A stretch of 64,000 nucleotides of DNA from Lachnospiraceae bacterium (lineage in GTDB: Bacteria; Bacillota; Clostridia; Lachnospirales; Lachnospiraceae): assembly GCA_017461725.1 (NCBI GenBank), contig JAFTXG010000015.1:186001-250000 (forward strand), read 5' to 3'. How positions within the stretch are numbered: position 1 is the first letter of the stretch; each line of letters begins with the position of its first letter. The notes below the pieces were generated by a model that was not told the origin of the DNA, did not search any database, and was given only the letters and a program-made list of their open reading frames with translations. Below, piece by piece: positions 1 to 8,265 of this stretch. The position numbers and the translations under genes are program-made.

Positions 1-87
1 GGTGTACTTCTTCTCGCCCATCTGGTTCATAGACTTCTCGGTGATTACCGGTCTGAGGATTACGTCATAATATTTAATGTCAGCCAT
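1..87 (-). CDS. rplW: 50S ribosomal protein L23, N-terminal fragment (runs off window)
   Basis: The first 29 codons of L23 (MADIKYYDVILRPVITEKSM...) read on the minus strand and continue past the left edge. L23 binds 23S rRNA at the exit tunnel and docks trigger factor and SRP. The PVITEKS stretch is the family's N-terminal signature. Its ATG shares one base with the rplD stop codon (TAATG), so the two genes are translationally coupled within the S10 operon. Confidence 0.93.
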   Translation of the reverse strand, partial: MADIKYYDVILRPVITEKSMNQMGEKKYT

Positions 88-707
88 TATGCATATACCT
101 CCTCGATTTTCTCAACTGCAGCCTTGGTAGCTACAACCTTGCCGTACTTCAGCACGTCGTATACGTTGATGGTGTTTACCTGAGCGGTCTTTACATCCTG
201 CAGGTTAGCTGCAGACTTGATAACCTTCTCATCCATGCTGTCCAGAACTACCAGAGCCTTGGAAGCCTGCAGGTTGTTCAGAACTGCTACCATCTTCTTG
301 GTCTTGATCTCTTCAAACTTCAGCTCGTCAACTACGATGAACTGACCAGCCTCTACTCTGGAGGTAAGAGCGGACTTAAGAGCTGCTCTCTTCTCCTTCT
401 TATTTAACTTAAATGAATAATCGCGAGGCTTTACTGCGAATACCATTCCGCCGCCGGTCCACTGAGGAGCACGGGTTGAACCCTGTCTTGCATGACCGGT
501 TCCTTTCTGTCTCCAGGGCTTCTTTCCGCCGCCGCTAACCTCTGCACGGGTCTTAGCGCTCTGAGTGCCCTGACGATTGTTTGCCAGCTGCTGTACCACT
601 GCCATGTGTACCAGGTGCTCGTTAACTTCAACACCGAACACTGCATCATTCAGCTCCATGGTACCAACTGCCTGTCCTTCCATATTGTAAACAGATACGT
701 TTGCCAT
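87..707 (-). CDS. rplD: 50S ribosomal protein L4
   Basis: The 206-residue protein has full family length. The conserved loop that reaches into the exit tunnel is visible as GGGKKPWRQKGTGHARQGS (about residues 60-78). L4 is an early-assembly 23S rRNA-binding protein, and in some bacteria it also represses the S10 operon by binding the leader. The gene lies 26 bp after rplC and its stop overlaps the rplW start. A good ribosome binding site (AAAGGAGG) precedes the ATG. Nothing in it is unusual. Confidence 0.98.
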   Translation of the reverse strand: MANVSVYNMEGQAVGTMELNDAVFGVEVNEHLVHMAVVQQLANNRQGTQSAKTRAEVSGGGKKPWRQKGTGHARQGSTRAPQWTGGGMVFAVKPRDYSFKLNKKEKRAALKSALTSRVEAGQFIVVDELKFEEIKTKKMVAVLNNLQASKALVVLDSMDEKVIKSAANLQDVKTAQVNTINVYDVLKYGKVVATKAAVEKIEEVYA

Positions 708-733
708 CTGCGTATTCCTCCTTTCCGAAAGCC

Positions 734-1369
734 TTACTTAGAAGCTTTCACAGTTTCCTTCAGCGTTACTAAAGACTTCTTGGGTCCGGGAACTGCGCCC
801 TTAACCAGAATCACGTTGTTTTCAACATCTACACGAACAACATCAAGGTTCTGTACAGTTACCTGAACACTACCCATGTGTCCAGCCATCTTCTTTCCCT
901 TAAATACACGGCTGGGATCGGAGCATGCACCGTTGGAACCAGCGTGACGATGATACTTGGAACCATGAGCCATGGGTCCGCGGCTCTGTCCGTGACGCTT
1001 GATCGCGCCCTGGAATCCCTTACCCTTGCTGATTGCGGTAGCATCTACTCTGTCGCCCTCTGCAAAGATGTCAGCCTTGATCTCGTCAGCGAGCTTGTAC
1101 TCTGCTGCGTTCTCAAAACGGAACTCGCGTACGTATCTCTTGTAGGATACGCCAGCCTTCTCAAAATGACCTTTCTGAGGCTTGTTAACCAGCTTGTTGC
1201 GCTTGTCAACAAAACCAACCTGTACTGCATCGTAGCCATCGTTGTCAACAGTCTTAACCTGAGTAACAGCGCAAGGGCCTGCCTGCAATACGGTTACGGG
1301 AACGAGCTCACCAGCTTCATTGAAGATCTGAGTCATTCCAACCTTGATTGCTAAAATACCTTTCTTCAT
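734..1369 (-). CDS. rplC: 50S ribosomal protein L3
   Basis: The 211-residue protein begins [16 protein letters not shown], the classic L3 start, and contains the basic [20 protein letters not shown] stretch that approaches the peptidyl-transferase centre. It binds 23S rRNA and nucleates 50S assembly. An AGGAGGTAAAC ribosome binding site precedes the ATG. It is the second gene of the S10 operon, but the gap to rpsJ is 170 bp, much longer than the usual few tens of bases. No convincing promoter or terminator was found in that gap, so co-transcription with rpsJ is still expected. Confidence 0.98.
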   Translation of the reverse strand: MKKGILAIKVGMTQIFNEAGELVPVTVLQAGPCAVTQVKTVDNDGYDAVQVGFVDKRNKLVNKPQKGHFEKAGVSYKRYVREFRFENAAEYKLADEIKADIFAEGDRVDATAISKGKGFQGAIKRHGQSRGPMAHGSKYHRHAGSNGACSDPSRVFKGKKMAGHMGSVQVTVQNLDVVRVDVENNVILVKGAVPGPKKSLVTLKETVKASK

Positions 1370-1539
1370 GTTTACCTCCTGTTAATCTACAGCGGATTGC
1401 GTCTGCAATCATCCTAGAATACCGGGGAGTATTCTGCTGCGTGTTATGAATTTCTTTCACAAACATTGTTTATGAAAACCGTCCGATGTTCGTTAGCTGA
1501 TCTTCACGACCGTCGGTCGGATTTTGGTGAATCCCTGAG

Positions 1540-1857
1540 TTATTTTGTCTTCATCTTTATATCAATGTAGACACCGGCAGGCATTTCCAGTCTGGACAGT
1601 GCATCAACTGTCTTCTGAGTGGGAGCGGTGATATCGATCAGTCTCTTGTGGGTTCTCTGCTCGAACTGCTCTCTGGAATCCTTGTACTTGTGAACTGCTC
1701 TCAAGATGGTAACTACTTCCTTCTTGGTGGGCAGCGGCACGGGTCCGCTCACCTGTGAACCTGTCTTCTTTACGGTCTCGATGATTTTTGCAGCGGACTG
1801 ATCAACTAACTGATGATCATAAGCCTTCAGGGTGATTCTCATTACTTGACTTGCCAT
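1540..1857 (-). CDS. rpsJ: 30S ribosomal protein S10
   Basis: The 105-residue S10 (NusE) contains [16 protein letters not shown] and GPVPLPTKK, both family signatures. It is a 30S head protein and, with NusB, part of the antitermination complex. It is the first gene of the S10 operon. The ribosome binding site AAAAGGAGG lies 9 nt before the ATG. Transcription probably starts at the promoter near 2098-2126, leaving a leader of about 230 nt. In many Firmicutes tuf or fusA precedes rpsJ; here the upstream neighbour is an unrelated sugar-isomerase-like gene. Confidence 0.98.
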   Translation of the reverse strand: MASQVMRITLKAYDHQLVDQSAAKIIETVKKTGSQVSGPVPLPTKKEVVTILRAVHKYKDSREQFEQRTHKRLIDITAPTQKTVDALSRLEMPAGVYIDIKMKTK

Positions 1858-2091
1858 AAAAAAAGTCGCCTCCTTTTCGCACTTTTTAACGTAAGTACGA
1901 CAAGCGGTGACTGTACAACTTGCCCGTGTGTATCCTTATATCTCCACACGTCATCTCTACTCTCTCTGGTAGATGGTTAAGTTTCGGTACAGTGACTTGT
2001 CGCCAGTTTTCTAACTTGACATTCGCTCCACGGAAAACCTGCCTTGTTTCAGACAGCAACCTCGCGCTTCACAGCTATCAATGCCACAGCA
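1858..2091 (-). promoter_or_regulatory. S10 operon leader (5' UTR), possible regulatory RNA
   Basis: About 234 nt lie between the predicted start of transcription and rpsJ, with no reading frame of interest. L4-mediated autoregulation of the S10 leader is known in gamma-proteobacteria, but this sequence has no visible match to that structure. The length suggests a regulated leader. No particular fold is claimed. Confidence 0.4.
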
Positions 2092-2097
2092 AGAGAT

Positions 2098-2126
2098 ACT
2101 TTACCAGATTCTCGCAAAAATTGCAA
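2098..2126 (-). promoter_or_regulatory. Promoter of the S10 operon
   Basis: On the minus strand TTGCAA (2121-2126) is separated by exactly 17 bp from TAAAGT (2098-2103). Both boxes are close to the vegetative sigma consensus, and the site lies upstream of rpsJ in the only intergenic region that could serve the operon. Confidence 0.6.
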
Positions 2127-2289
2127 GGGGAAATTTTATATATTCCGCAAAAAATCAGGGGATTTTCTGTATTTTTTTTAATACAATCCATCCCCTGACA
2201 TTTTTCGCCTATTTTCCCCTGTTTTCAGCCTTTTCGCCCCTACAACACAGCTGTTTTAGTAGTGATTCCGCTCAGAATCCGGGGGGCAT

Positions 2290-3213
2290 TCACACTTCCA
2301 TCCATTTTTTGAAGACCAGGCCGATATCACAGATCGTTCTCAGCCAGATCGGCACTACCTCCAGATCAATCCCTCTTTTGGGTGCCACCTGTCCGAAAGT
2401 TTCAAAATTGAATACGCCCTCATATCCTACCTCTTTCAATGCCCCGATCACATCCTTCCAGATAATCGTTCCGGTGTAAGGTGCGCGGTGTTCATCGTCA
2501 ACGCCATTATTGTCATGCACATGTAGCGCTTTGATCCGCTTCCCCAGCGCGCGAATATACGCCGCTTGATTTTTTCCAAGCAGATTCAGATGCCCCGTAT
2601 CCAGACAGAGGCCAAAGCATTCCTTGCCCGCCAATGCATTGAATCGGTCAATGTAAGCAATCGCCTCATCCGCAACTGAACAGGTACCCTCAATGATCTG
2701 TTTTCCCTGTCGGGTGAACAGATTTTCCAGACAGACGATCACTTCAGTCTCACAAAGAACAGGGATTAAGCTCTCATACAGATGATGATTCAGCCGATGG
2801 ATACTCTCCGGCGACTGCGTGTAATCCGTCAGCTCCAGCGAGATCCCGTGAATCACCAGATACTTCACGCCCACGCTGTCGCAGTACCGAATACAGTTTT
2901 TATATATCTCGATAGCCCGATCCACAAACTCCGGTGCACCCGGCACATAGGGCGGAAAGGGAGCGTGGGCCTGGATGGGCTCGAGACCATTTACCCTCAG
3001 CGTATCCAATGTTTTCTGAAAGTGCGCGTGGATCTCCTCCTGTGAGCATTCAAAAATGTCACGTTCCAGCAATCCGCTTCTGACCTTATCCTTATTCCAT
3101 GCAGAGGTAAAATTCCAGTCCACATATTTAAATCCGGCATCACGGATCATCTCACAGCTAATCTCTTCTCCCCAGTGGCGGAGCAATCCGCCGGTCTGAA
3201 TACAAAGCTCCAT
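2290..3213 (-). CDS. Sugar phosphate isomerase/epimerase-like TIM-barrel protein
   Basis: This 307-residue protein belongs to the AP-endonuclease-2/xylose-isomerase-like TIM barrels. Characteristic strands and metal-site motifs are ...VIHGIS, VCLENLF (metal-binding Glu), GLCLDTGHLNLLG (Asp/His) and ALHVHDNNG...DEHRAPYTGTI (His/Asp). Such enzymes isomerise or epimerise sugars or sugar acids using a divalent metal; the substrate cannot be read from sequence. The start is placed at the second ATG (MELCIQTG) because GAGGAG lies 9 nt before it but directly abuts the ATG three codons earlier. It probably forms a pair with the histidine phosphatase gene 53 bp upstream. Confidence 0.8.
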   Translation of the reverse strand: MELCIQTGGLLRHWGEEISCEMIRDAGFKYVDWNFTSAWNKDKVRSGLLERDIFECSQEEIHAHFQKTLDTLRVNGLEPIQAHAPFPPYVPGAPEFVDRAIEIYKNCIRYCDSVGVKYLVIHGISLELTDYTQSPESIHRLNHHLYESLIPVLCETEVIVCLENLFTRQGKQIIEGTCSVADEAIAYIDRFNALAGKECFGLCLDTGHLNLLGKNQAAYIRALGKRIKALHVHDNNGVDDEHRAPYTGTIIWKDVIGALKEVGYEGVFNFETFGQVAPKRGIDLEVVPIWLRTICDIGLVFKKWMEV

Positions 3214-3266
3214 ATCTGTCATCTCCTCTTCTCGGTCCCAATCAATTTCCGGACTTTTTTATTTGG

Positions 3267-3884
3267 TCACATCCCCTCCAGGTGCCCTGTATCATTGAAG
3301 CAAACCATCTGAATACCATTCTCCTTGGTGATCTTAAAGGACGTTATCGCTGCATTCGCCGGATCAAACCGTTTGTAATAAATATTTCCCAGATCCAGCA
3401 GATGAAAGATCGCCATGCGGAAGATCGCCGCATGTCCCACCAGCACGATCACCTCATCCGTATCCCAGTACTGTCGCTTCAGCTCATCCACATAGGCACC
3501 GATGCGGTTCCTGGCATTGAAAAAGGAACCCTCGCCGGGGAAACCATAAAAATCCCGATCCTTTAAATAATAAGGAATGAGCGGATCCCCCTCAGCCACA
3601 AGCTCCGGAGCATTCTTCCCTTCCCAGTAGCCGTAATCGATCTCCCTCAGCCGTTCCTCCGACTCCACAGCTAGCCCATGATGGATCGCAATGGCAGCCG
3701 CCGTATCCTGAGCCCTGCGCATGGGTGAAGCAATGATCCGGCTGATCTTTCTGTTTTTCAGACGCTCGCCCAGTCGTCTCGCCTGCTCTCTGCCCAGCTC
3801 AGACAGATCATTGTCCGCATTAGACTGAAATCTCCGGTCCTTATTCCACGCCGTCGCCCCGTGACGAATCAATATCAATTCCAT
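3267..3884 (-). CDS. Histidine phosphatase family protein (phosphoglycerate mutase-like)
   Basis: The 205-residue protein starts MELILIRHGATAWN; RHG is the catalytic phosphohistidine motif. The second catalytic His is in VLVGHAAIFRM, and the acid/base Glu is in LREIDYGYWEGKN. The branch includes phosphoglycerate mutases, alpha-ribazole phosphatase (CobC) and broad phosphatases. The length and motifs fit a small-molecule phosphatase, but no cobalamin genes are nearby, so the substrate is left open. A GGAGG site precedes the ATG. The gene lies directly upstream of the TIM-barrel gene on the same strand and is likely co-transcribed with it. Confidence 0.85.
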   Translation of the reverse strand: MELILIRHGATAWNKDRRFQSNADNDLSELGREQARRLGERLKNRKISRIIASPMRRAQDTAAAIAIHHGLAVESEERLREIDYGYWEGKNAPELVAEGDPLIPYYLKDRDFYGFPGEGSFFNARNRIGAYVDELKRQYWDTDEVIVLVGHAAIFRMAIFHLLDLGNIYYKRFDPANAAITSFKITKENGIQMVCFNDTGHLEGM

Positions 3885-4046
3885 TATATCCTCCTTGTGT
3901 CAGCGCGAGCAGATAACAAACCGCGCCCCGCTCACATTCCATATACTATACACGGCATTGTTCGGCCTGACTGTCCGAACGGTCATTTCTATCATAACAT
4001 ACTCCCCCGCAAATCACCATCTTAATTTAAAAAATCGCTCAGATTA

Positions 4047-4075
4047 TTGTCAAAACACTCAAAAGAGTTTATACT
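4047..4075 (+). promoter_or_regulatory. Promoter of the AAA ATPase gene
   Basis: TTGTCA (4047-4052), a 17-bp spacer and TATACT (4070-4075) lie 62 bp before the ATG at 4137, inside the divergent gap with the histidine phosphatase gene. Confidence 0.65.
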
Positions 4076-4136
4076 GTAAGGCAGTGTCGGCAGCAAGGAC
4101 TTTTCCACTATTCGCCGGCCGTATCGGAGGATTTTT

Positions 4137-5651
4137 ATGAGTTTAGCCGAATCCATACAAACCTGTTATCTCATGTGCGGGGTCATCACTAACGCCGGTG
4201 TCAGCGACTCTAAGCGCATTAATCTAAAGGACAGCCTGCGTTTTGACTGGCTGAAATTCTGCGTGTACTTAAGCTACGCAGATGGAGATATTTCCGTTCA
4301 GGATATGGACTTTATCCGTGATACCCTGGGTTATCGCCTGTCCAAGGAAAATCTGCTGGACTTTATTCGCAGCGGCTCTGTCGGCCCGGATTACGGACAG
4401 CAGATCCCCCAGTCCTTCAAATACTTTGTGCTGGCGGATGCAGGCCGCAAGGTCATCGGCGATCCCTACAACCACAAAAAAGCAGTGGCGCTGATCAGTA
4501 CCTACGAGGAGATGGGCCGAGCGCTCCTGGCCGTCTCGGTCGGTACAAACCGCGCCGGTTCGGAAGCACTTTCTTCCTATATAAAGATGTTAGACAAATT
4601 CGTTCAGGAATACGGTCTTTTCCGCAACACCAACCGTCGAATCATCCAGCCAACACAGAACCTTAACCACACGCCGAATACAGGAACAACCAACAGCACC
4701 GTTAATTCCGGTTCAAGTAATCTTTCTTCCGGGCAAAACAGCCAAACCGTCGGTGGATCAGCCATTTCCGGCTCAACCGAAAACACTTCTGCCGCAGCAG
4801 ACTCCGCAGCCCAGTCCGATCGTCTGGAGCAGGATGTGGTGGACAAGCTGCTGGCCGAGCTCAATGCGCTGGTCGGCCTGGAGGAAGTCAAAAATCAGGT
4901 GAACAGTCTGGTGAGCCTTCTCCGCGTACAGCAGATGAGAAAAGCCAAAGGACTTAAAGTCTCTTCCGGCTCCCGCCATATGGTATTCTCCGGAAATCCC
5001 GGAACCGGAAAGACTACCGTCGCACGCATGCTGGCCGGCATCTACGGCGGTCTGGGTCTTTTGTCCAAGGGACAGCTGGTGGAGGTGGACCGTTCCGGAC
5101 TGGTTGGTGGCTACATCGGGCAGACCGCGCTGAAGACCCAGGAGGTCATCAATGAAGCCCTAGGCGGCATCCTCTTTGTGGATGAGGCCTACGCGCTGAC
5201 CGCCAACCGCGGTGAAGGCGACTTCGGCCAGGAGGCAGTGGACACCTTGCTGAAGGCTATGGAGGACCACCGGGACGATCTGGTGGTAATCGTTGCCGGA
5301 TACACCGACCTGATGGAGGAGTTCCTCTCCTCAAACCCCGGCCTCAAGTCCCGCTTCAACAACTTCATCAATTTTGACGACTATAATCCGAACGAGCTGG
5401 TTGCTATTCTGGAAAGCATGTGCAAAAAATACCAGTACCAGTTATCCGACAGTGCAAAGGAAGCAGCCACTGCCTACTTCACCGAGCGCTGTGCAAATAA
5501 GCCGGATAACTTCGCCAACGCCCGCGATGTCCGCAACTTCATCGAGAAGGCGATCATCAATCACGCCTGCCGCGTGGTCAAGCTAAAATCGGTGGACGAG
5601 CTGATTCTCAGCCAGATCGAGGCCGAAGATGTGAAAGAGATACGCTTATAA
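4137..5651 (+). CDS. AAA ATPase of the CbbX/SpoVK type with TerB-like N-terminal region
   Basis: The 504-residue protein has three parts. Residues 1-150 are helical and resemble TerB domains (YLSYADGDISVQDMDFI). Residues 165-225 are a Ser/Thr/Asn/Gly-rich linker. Residues 235-504 are a CbxX/CfqX AAA module with Walker A GNPGTGKT (about 286-293), Walker B ILFVDEAYAL (345-354), sensor IVAGYTD and an arginine-finger region NPGLKSRF. Relatives remodel protein complexes: CbbX acts on Rubisco, EccA works in type VII secretion, and SpoVK belongs to sporulation. None of those partners is in this window, so the client is unknown. GGAGGATTTTT precedes the ATG. The gene stands alone on the plus strand between minus-strand neighbours. 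Confidence 0.85.
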   Translation: MSLAESIQTCYLMCGVITNAGVSDSKRINLKDSLRFDWLKFCVYLSYADGDISVQDMDFIRDTLGYRLSKENLLDFIRSGSVGPDYGQQIPQSFKYFVLADAGRKVIGDPYNHKKAVALISTYEEMGRALLAVSVGTNRAGSEALSSYIKMLDKFVQEYGLFRNTNRRIIQPTQNLNHTPNTGTTNSTVNSGSSNLSSGQNSQTVGGSAISGSTENTSAAADSAAQSDRLEQDVVDKLLAELNALVGLEEVKNQVNSLVSLLRVQQMRKAKGLKVSSGSRHMVFSGNPGTGKTTVARMLAGIYGGLGLLSKGQLVEVDRSGLVGGYIGQTALKTQEVINEALGGILFVDEAYALTANRGEGDFGQEAVDTLLKAMEDHRDDLVVIVAGYTDLMEEFLSSNPGLKSRFNNFINFDDYNPNELVAILESMCKKYQYQLSDSAKEAATAYFTERCANKPDNFANARDVRNFIEKAIINHACRVVKLKSVDELILSQIEAEDVKEIRL

Positions 5652-5658
5652 ATAGCAA

Positions 5659-5692
5659 GGACGCCCCGCTTCCATCCGGAAGCGGGGCGTCC
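5659..5692. terminator. GC-rich 15-bp hairpin after the AAA ATPase gene
   Basis: GGACGCCCCGCTTCC and GGAAGCGGGGCGTCC form a perfect 15-bp stem with a 4-nt loop, 8 bp after the stop of the ATPase gene. No T run follows on either strand, so it is only a possible terminator or mRNA-stabilising hairpin between convergent genes. Confidence 0.5.
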
Positions 5693-5772
5693 CCTGCCAT
5701 ATACGATATCACGTTTTCATGCCATATACCTGATTTTCAACATCCACTCCGGCTCATATCCCATCCAGCCTC

Positions 5773-6300
5773 TCAATACTCCGGCTCGATCAATCCATAA
5801 GTGCCGCCCTTGCGCTTGTACACCACATTTACCTGATCGGTCTCTGCGTTGATGAACACATAGAAGCTGTGTCCAAGAAGCTCCATCTGTACACAGGCGT
5901 CCTCCGCGTACATGGGCTTGATATCAAAGCGCTTTACCTTGGCGATCTTAATCGCCTCCTCGTCATCCTCTTCTTCCTCCACAAACGCCGGCTGCAGCGC
6001 TCCGCCCGCCTGGTGCCTGTCAATCAGTTTGCTCTTATATTTTTTCAGCTGACGCTCAATCACATCTTCAACATAATCAATGGCGGTGTACAGGTCATCA
6101 TTCGCCTCCTCTGCACGAATGATACCACCCTTTACCGGAATCGTGACTTCTATCTTTTGCCTGCCTTTCTCAACGCTAAGCATCACATGCGCCTCGGTGT
6201 CCTTGGTGAAGTACCTCTCCAATTTACCGATCTTCGATTCCACTGCATCGCGAAGACTCTGGGTAACCTCGATGTTTTTTCCAACTACTGTAAATCTCAT
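5773..6300 (-). CDS. hpf: Long-form ribosome hibernation promoting factor
   Basis: The 175-residue protein starts MRFTVVGKNIEVTQSLRDAV. The N-terminal domain (1-100) binds the 30S decoding region and blocks tRNA and mRNA. An acidic linker EEEEDDEE (about 112-119) joins it to the C-terminal dimerisation domain (120-175, with DVKRFDIKPM-like and GLIEPEY ends), which pairs ribosomes into 100S dimers in Firmicutes. The start at 6300 is chosen because AAAGGATGA lies 6-8 nt upstream; an in-frame ATG at 6426 has no such site and would add unrelated residues. It has its own extended -10 promoter. Confidence 0.95.
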   Translation of the reverse strand: MRFTVVGKNIEVTQSLRDAVESKIGKLERYFTKDTEAHVMLSVEKGRQKIEVTIPVKGGIIRAEEANDDLYTAIDYVEDVIERQLKKYKSKLIDRHQAGGALQPAFVEEEEDDEEAIKIAKVKRFDIKPMYAEDACVQMELLGHSFYVFINAETDQVNVVYKRKGGTYGLIEPEY

Positions 6301-6406
6301 GCTGGTCATCCTTTCTGCTTCATATATTTCACTCACGCTCACCGGATCCGTGTTTCTCATCCACCGCCGGCAGCGCGAGGAGTGAATCGTATTAACTTGT
6401 ATTTGT

Positions 6407-6435
6407 ATTATACCACAGCACGGCATTCATTGCAA
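6407..6435 (-). promoter_or_regulatory. Promoter of hpf
   Basis: TTGCAA (6430-6435), a 17-bp spacer and TATAAT (6407-6412) with a TGG just upstream, an extended -10 type, give a leader of about 100 nt. A second, weaker TTGACA lies further upstream near 6474-6479. Confidence 0.7.
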
Positions 6436-6439
6436 TATT

Positions 6440-6790
6440 TTCCAAAAACTTTAATACATTTTATGCTTTTTTGTCAATTTTCAACAAGCCGTTTTCCCGC
6501 ATTCAAACAGTCATCCACTCTGATGACACTGAATCATGTATAGCGATATGGACCCTTGCCTCCATCACTCTCCGCCACAGCAAAATCCCTATCGCCTCCT
6601 CGCATTACAAACGCGGTGCGTCGCTCACACCCACTTCGTGGCTGTTCGCTCGCGGGCTCACTATTATTTCGCAGTGCGTGTCTCGCCGCTTTGCGACGAT
6701 CCACACACGGGCTATCGCCAAATCATTCGCAGTGCGCGCTCGATTTCGCTTCGCTTCATCTCGCTCGCGGGCTTCGCCCTATGAGAAAGC
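6440..6790. other. Non-coding GC-rich stretch with short direct repeats between rplL and hpf
   Basis: No gene is supported here. From about 6600 the composition changes to CG-rich and short modules recur: TTCGCTCGCGGGCT near 6650 and again (with CTCGCTCGCGGGCT) near 6760, and TTCGCAGTGCG near 6668 and near 6729. Open frames exist but have no plausible start or family resemblance. It may be a decayed intergenic repeat element. Confidence 0.35.
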
Positions 6791-6834
6791 GAAAAGAACC
6801 CCGGTATTGTGCAAGCACATCCGGGGTTCTTTTC
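6791..6834 (-). terminator. Intrinsic terminator of rplJ-rplL
   Basis: GAAAAGAACCCCGG (6791-6804) pairs with CCGGGGTTCTTTTC (6821-6834), a perfect 14-bp stem whose 3' side supplies the TTCTTTTC tail. It lies 33 bp after the rplL stop. Confidence 0.85.
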
Positions 6835-6866
6835 GTTTCTCGCACGGCTCATTGCCATCGCGCAAT

Positions 6867-7241
6867 TTACTTCAGGGTAACCTTTGCACCCTCAGCCTCA
6901 AGCTTGGTCTTCAGCTCCTCAGCCTCTTCCTTGGAAACGCCCTGCTTTACAACCTTGGGAGCGCCATCAACAACTTCCTTAGCCTCCTTCAGACCAAGAC
7001 CAGTTGCCTCACGAACAACCTTGATAACCTTAACCTTGTTAGGACCAACCTCAGTCAGCTCAACGTCGAACTCGGTCTTCTCCTCAACTTCCTCAGCTGC
7101 AGCAGCGCCAGCAGCAACAACAACGCCTGCGGATGCAGATACGCCAAACTCTTCCTCACAAGCCTTTACCAGCTCGTTCAGCTCCATAACAGTCAGCTCT
7201 TTGATAGCCTCGATAAACTCAGCAGTAGTCAACTTTGCCAT
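6867..7241 (-). CDS. rplL: 50S ribosomal protein L7/L12
   Basis: The 124-residue stalk protein has an N-terminal dimerisation helix region ([18 protein letters not shown]), an Ala/Gly/Val-rich hinge (about 37-52) and the C-terminal factor-binding domain with [16 protein letters not shown]. It recruits the translational GTPases. The start at 7241 is chosen because GGAGG lies 7 nt upstream; an upstream in-frame ATG sits inside the Shine-Dalgarno itself. It follows rplJ by 170 bp. rpoB and rpoC, which commonly follow in bacteria, are absent: hpf comes next. Confidence 0.97.
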   Translation of the reverse strand: MAKLTTAEFIEAIKELTVMELNELVKACEEEFGVSASAGVVVAAGAAAAEEVEEKTEFDVELTEVGPNKVKVIKVVREATGLGLKEAKEVVDGAPKVVKQGVSKEEAEELKTKLEAEGAKVTLK

Positions 7242-7411
7242 TTTATTTACCTCCATATTTTAGTAGATATACTTTTCTTTGCCGTCCTATGCGGCTGTGT
7301 ACAGCGGACAATCTCCCGCTGTTCCCCGGTCTCTTTCCGGTTTCGGTTTCTTACGCTGCCGCGTCAGCCACTCTGACACCGTCGTAAGTAAACATGGTTC
7401 GCAGCTGGTTC

Positions 7412-7921
7412 TTATGCCTCTGCTGCTTCGCCCTTGCTCTCTGCGATCTGCTTGATAACACGAGCGAATCCGGAAATGGATCCCTGCATGCTGCCGAGCA
7501 GTCTGCCGAGCAGTTCCTGTCTTCCAGGAATGGTAGCGATAACGGTGATGGTCTTGGAATCGTAGTAGGTTCCATCAACAACACCTGCCTTCAGCTCAAG
7601 CTGAGGGTTCTTCTTTGCAAACTCGTACAGAACCTTTGCGGGCACTGCTGCATCAGTCTTGTGTACTGCCAGAGCGGTAGGACCCTCAAGATCTGCAGAA
7701 AGCGGCTCGAACTCAGTTCCCTTTGCAGCCAGCTTAACCATGGTGTTCTTGTATACCTTGTATACTACACCAGCCTCTCTCAGCTGCTTACGAAGTGCGG
7801 TGTCCTGCTCAACGGTCAGACCACGGTAGTCTGCCAGAACTGCTGCCTGAGCACCGTTCAGAAGCTCGGAAATCTCAGCAACAACAGGCTGCTTAACTTC
7901 GGTATTTGCATATGCTGCCAT
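7412..7921 (-). CDS. rplJ: 50S ribosomal protein L10
   Basis: The 169-residue protein anchors the L7/L12 stalk on 23S rRNA. Visible family features are VLADYRGLTVEQDTALRKQL near residue 30, NTMVKLA, and GPTALAVHK. The start is MAAYANTEVKQ, with AAGGAGG 8 nt upstream; codons further upstream lie in the L10 leader RNA and are not translated. The gene is preceded by a recognisable L10 leader and its own consensus promoter, so rplJ-rplL can be expressed apart from rplK-rplA. Confidence 0.97.
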   Translation of the reverse strand: MAAYANTEVKQPVVAEISELLNGAQAAVLADYRGLTVEQDTALRKQLREAGVVYKVYKNTMVKLAAKGTEFEPLSADLEGPTALAVHKTDAAVPAKVLYEFAKKNPQLELKAGVVDGTYYDSKTITVIATIPGRQELLGRLLGSMQGSISGFARVIKQIAESKGEAAEA

Positions 7922-8090
7922 AACTGCACCTCCTTGTTTTTTTACCGCCGATAGAGAATTGCTCCGCAATATAAAAAGCCCTTCACAGCGCACTGCGAGG
8001 GCGAAATTAATCATGATAAGCAATCTTATCTTCCCTCGGTAGGTGGATGACCCTTTATGCCTCGCGGCACCTACTGTCTTCGGCGAACGT
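7922..8090 (-). ncRNA. Ribosomal protein L10 leader
   Basis: Read on the minus strand, this leader contains the hallmark GACAGTAGGTGCCGCGAGGC stretch followed by TCATCCACCTACCGAGG, so GTAGGTG pairs with CACCTAC. In other Firmicutes the L10(L12)4 complex binds this type of leader to repress rplJ-rplL. It runs from the predicted start of transcription to the rplJ ribosome binding site. Confidence 0.85.
7974..8003 (-). terminator. Attenuator hairpin within the L10 leader
   Basis: On the minus strand GCCCTCGCAG and CTGTGAAGGGC form a GC-rich hairpin followed directly by TTTTTAT, about 55 nt before the rplJ start. This fits premature termination as the regulatory output of the L10 leader. Confidence 0.6.
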
Positions 8091-8095
8091 CAAAT

Positions 8096-8124
8096 ATTTT
8101 AGCACAGTCTTTTTCTGTTGTCAA
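8096..8124 (-). promoter_or_regulatory. Promoter of rplJ-rplL
   Basis: A perfect TTGACA (8119-8124), a 17-bp spacer and TAAAAT (8096-8101) sit immediately upstream of the L10 leader. Confidence 0.85.
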
Positions 8125-8165
8125 CATGTTTCTTTCTTTATTTGCCATTATTTTTGTAACAAATC

Positions 8166-8197
8166 AAAAACCCGGCCACACATCTCTGCATGACCGG
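8166..8197 (-). terminator. Intrinsic terminator of the rplK-rplA unit
   Basis: On the minus strand CCGGTCATGCA pairs with TGTGTGGCCGG (with G-U pairs) around a short loop, followed by GTTTTTG. It lies 68 bp after the rplA stop and just upstream of the rplJ promoter, separating the two units. Confidence 0.65.
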
Positions 8198-8265
8198 ATC
8201 TATATATGCGTATGAAAGTTTTAACTCTAATTGCCTCCGGCCGATCATTATCGGCCGAGCGTTTC

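Noticed and set aside
1370..1539. Possible internal promoter or small gene between rpsJ and rplC
   Set aside because: No paired -35/-10 boxes with suitable spacing and no frame with a ribosome binding site were found.
6301..6426. Longer N-terminus for hpf
   Set aside because: The added residues precede the conserved HPF start and lie over the mRNA leader; the ATG at 6300 has a Shine-Dalgarno site.
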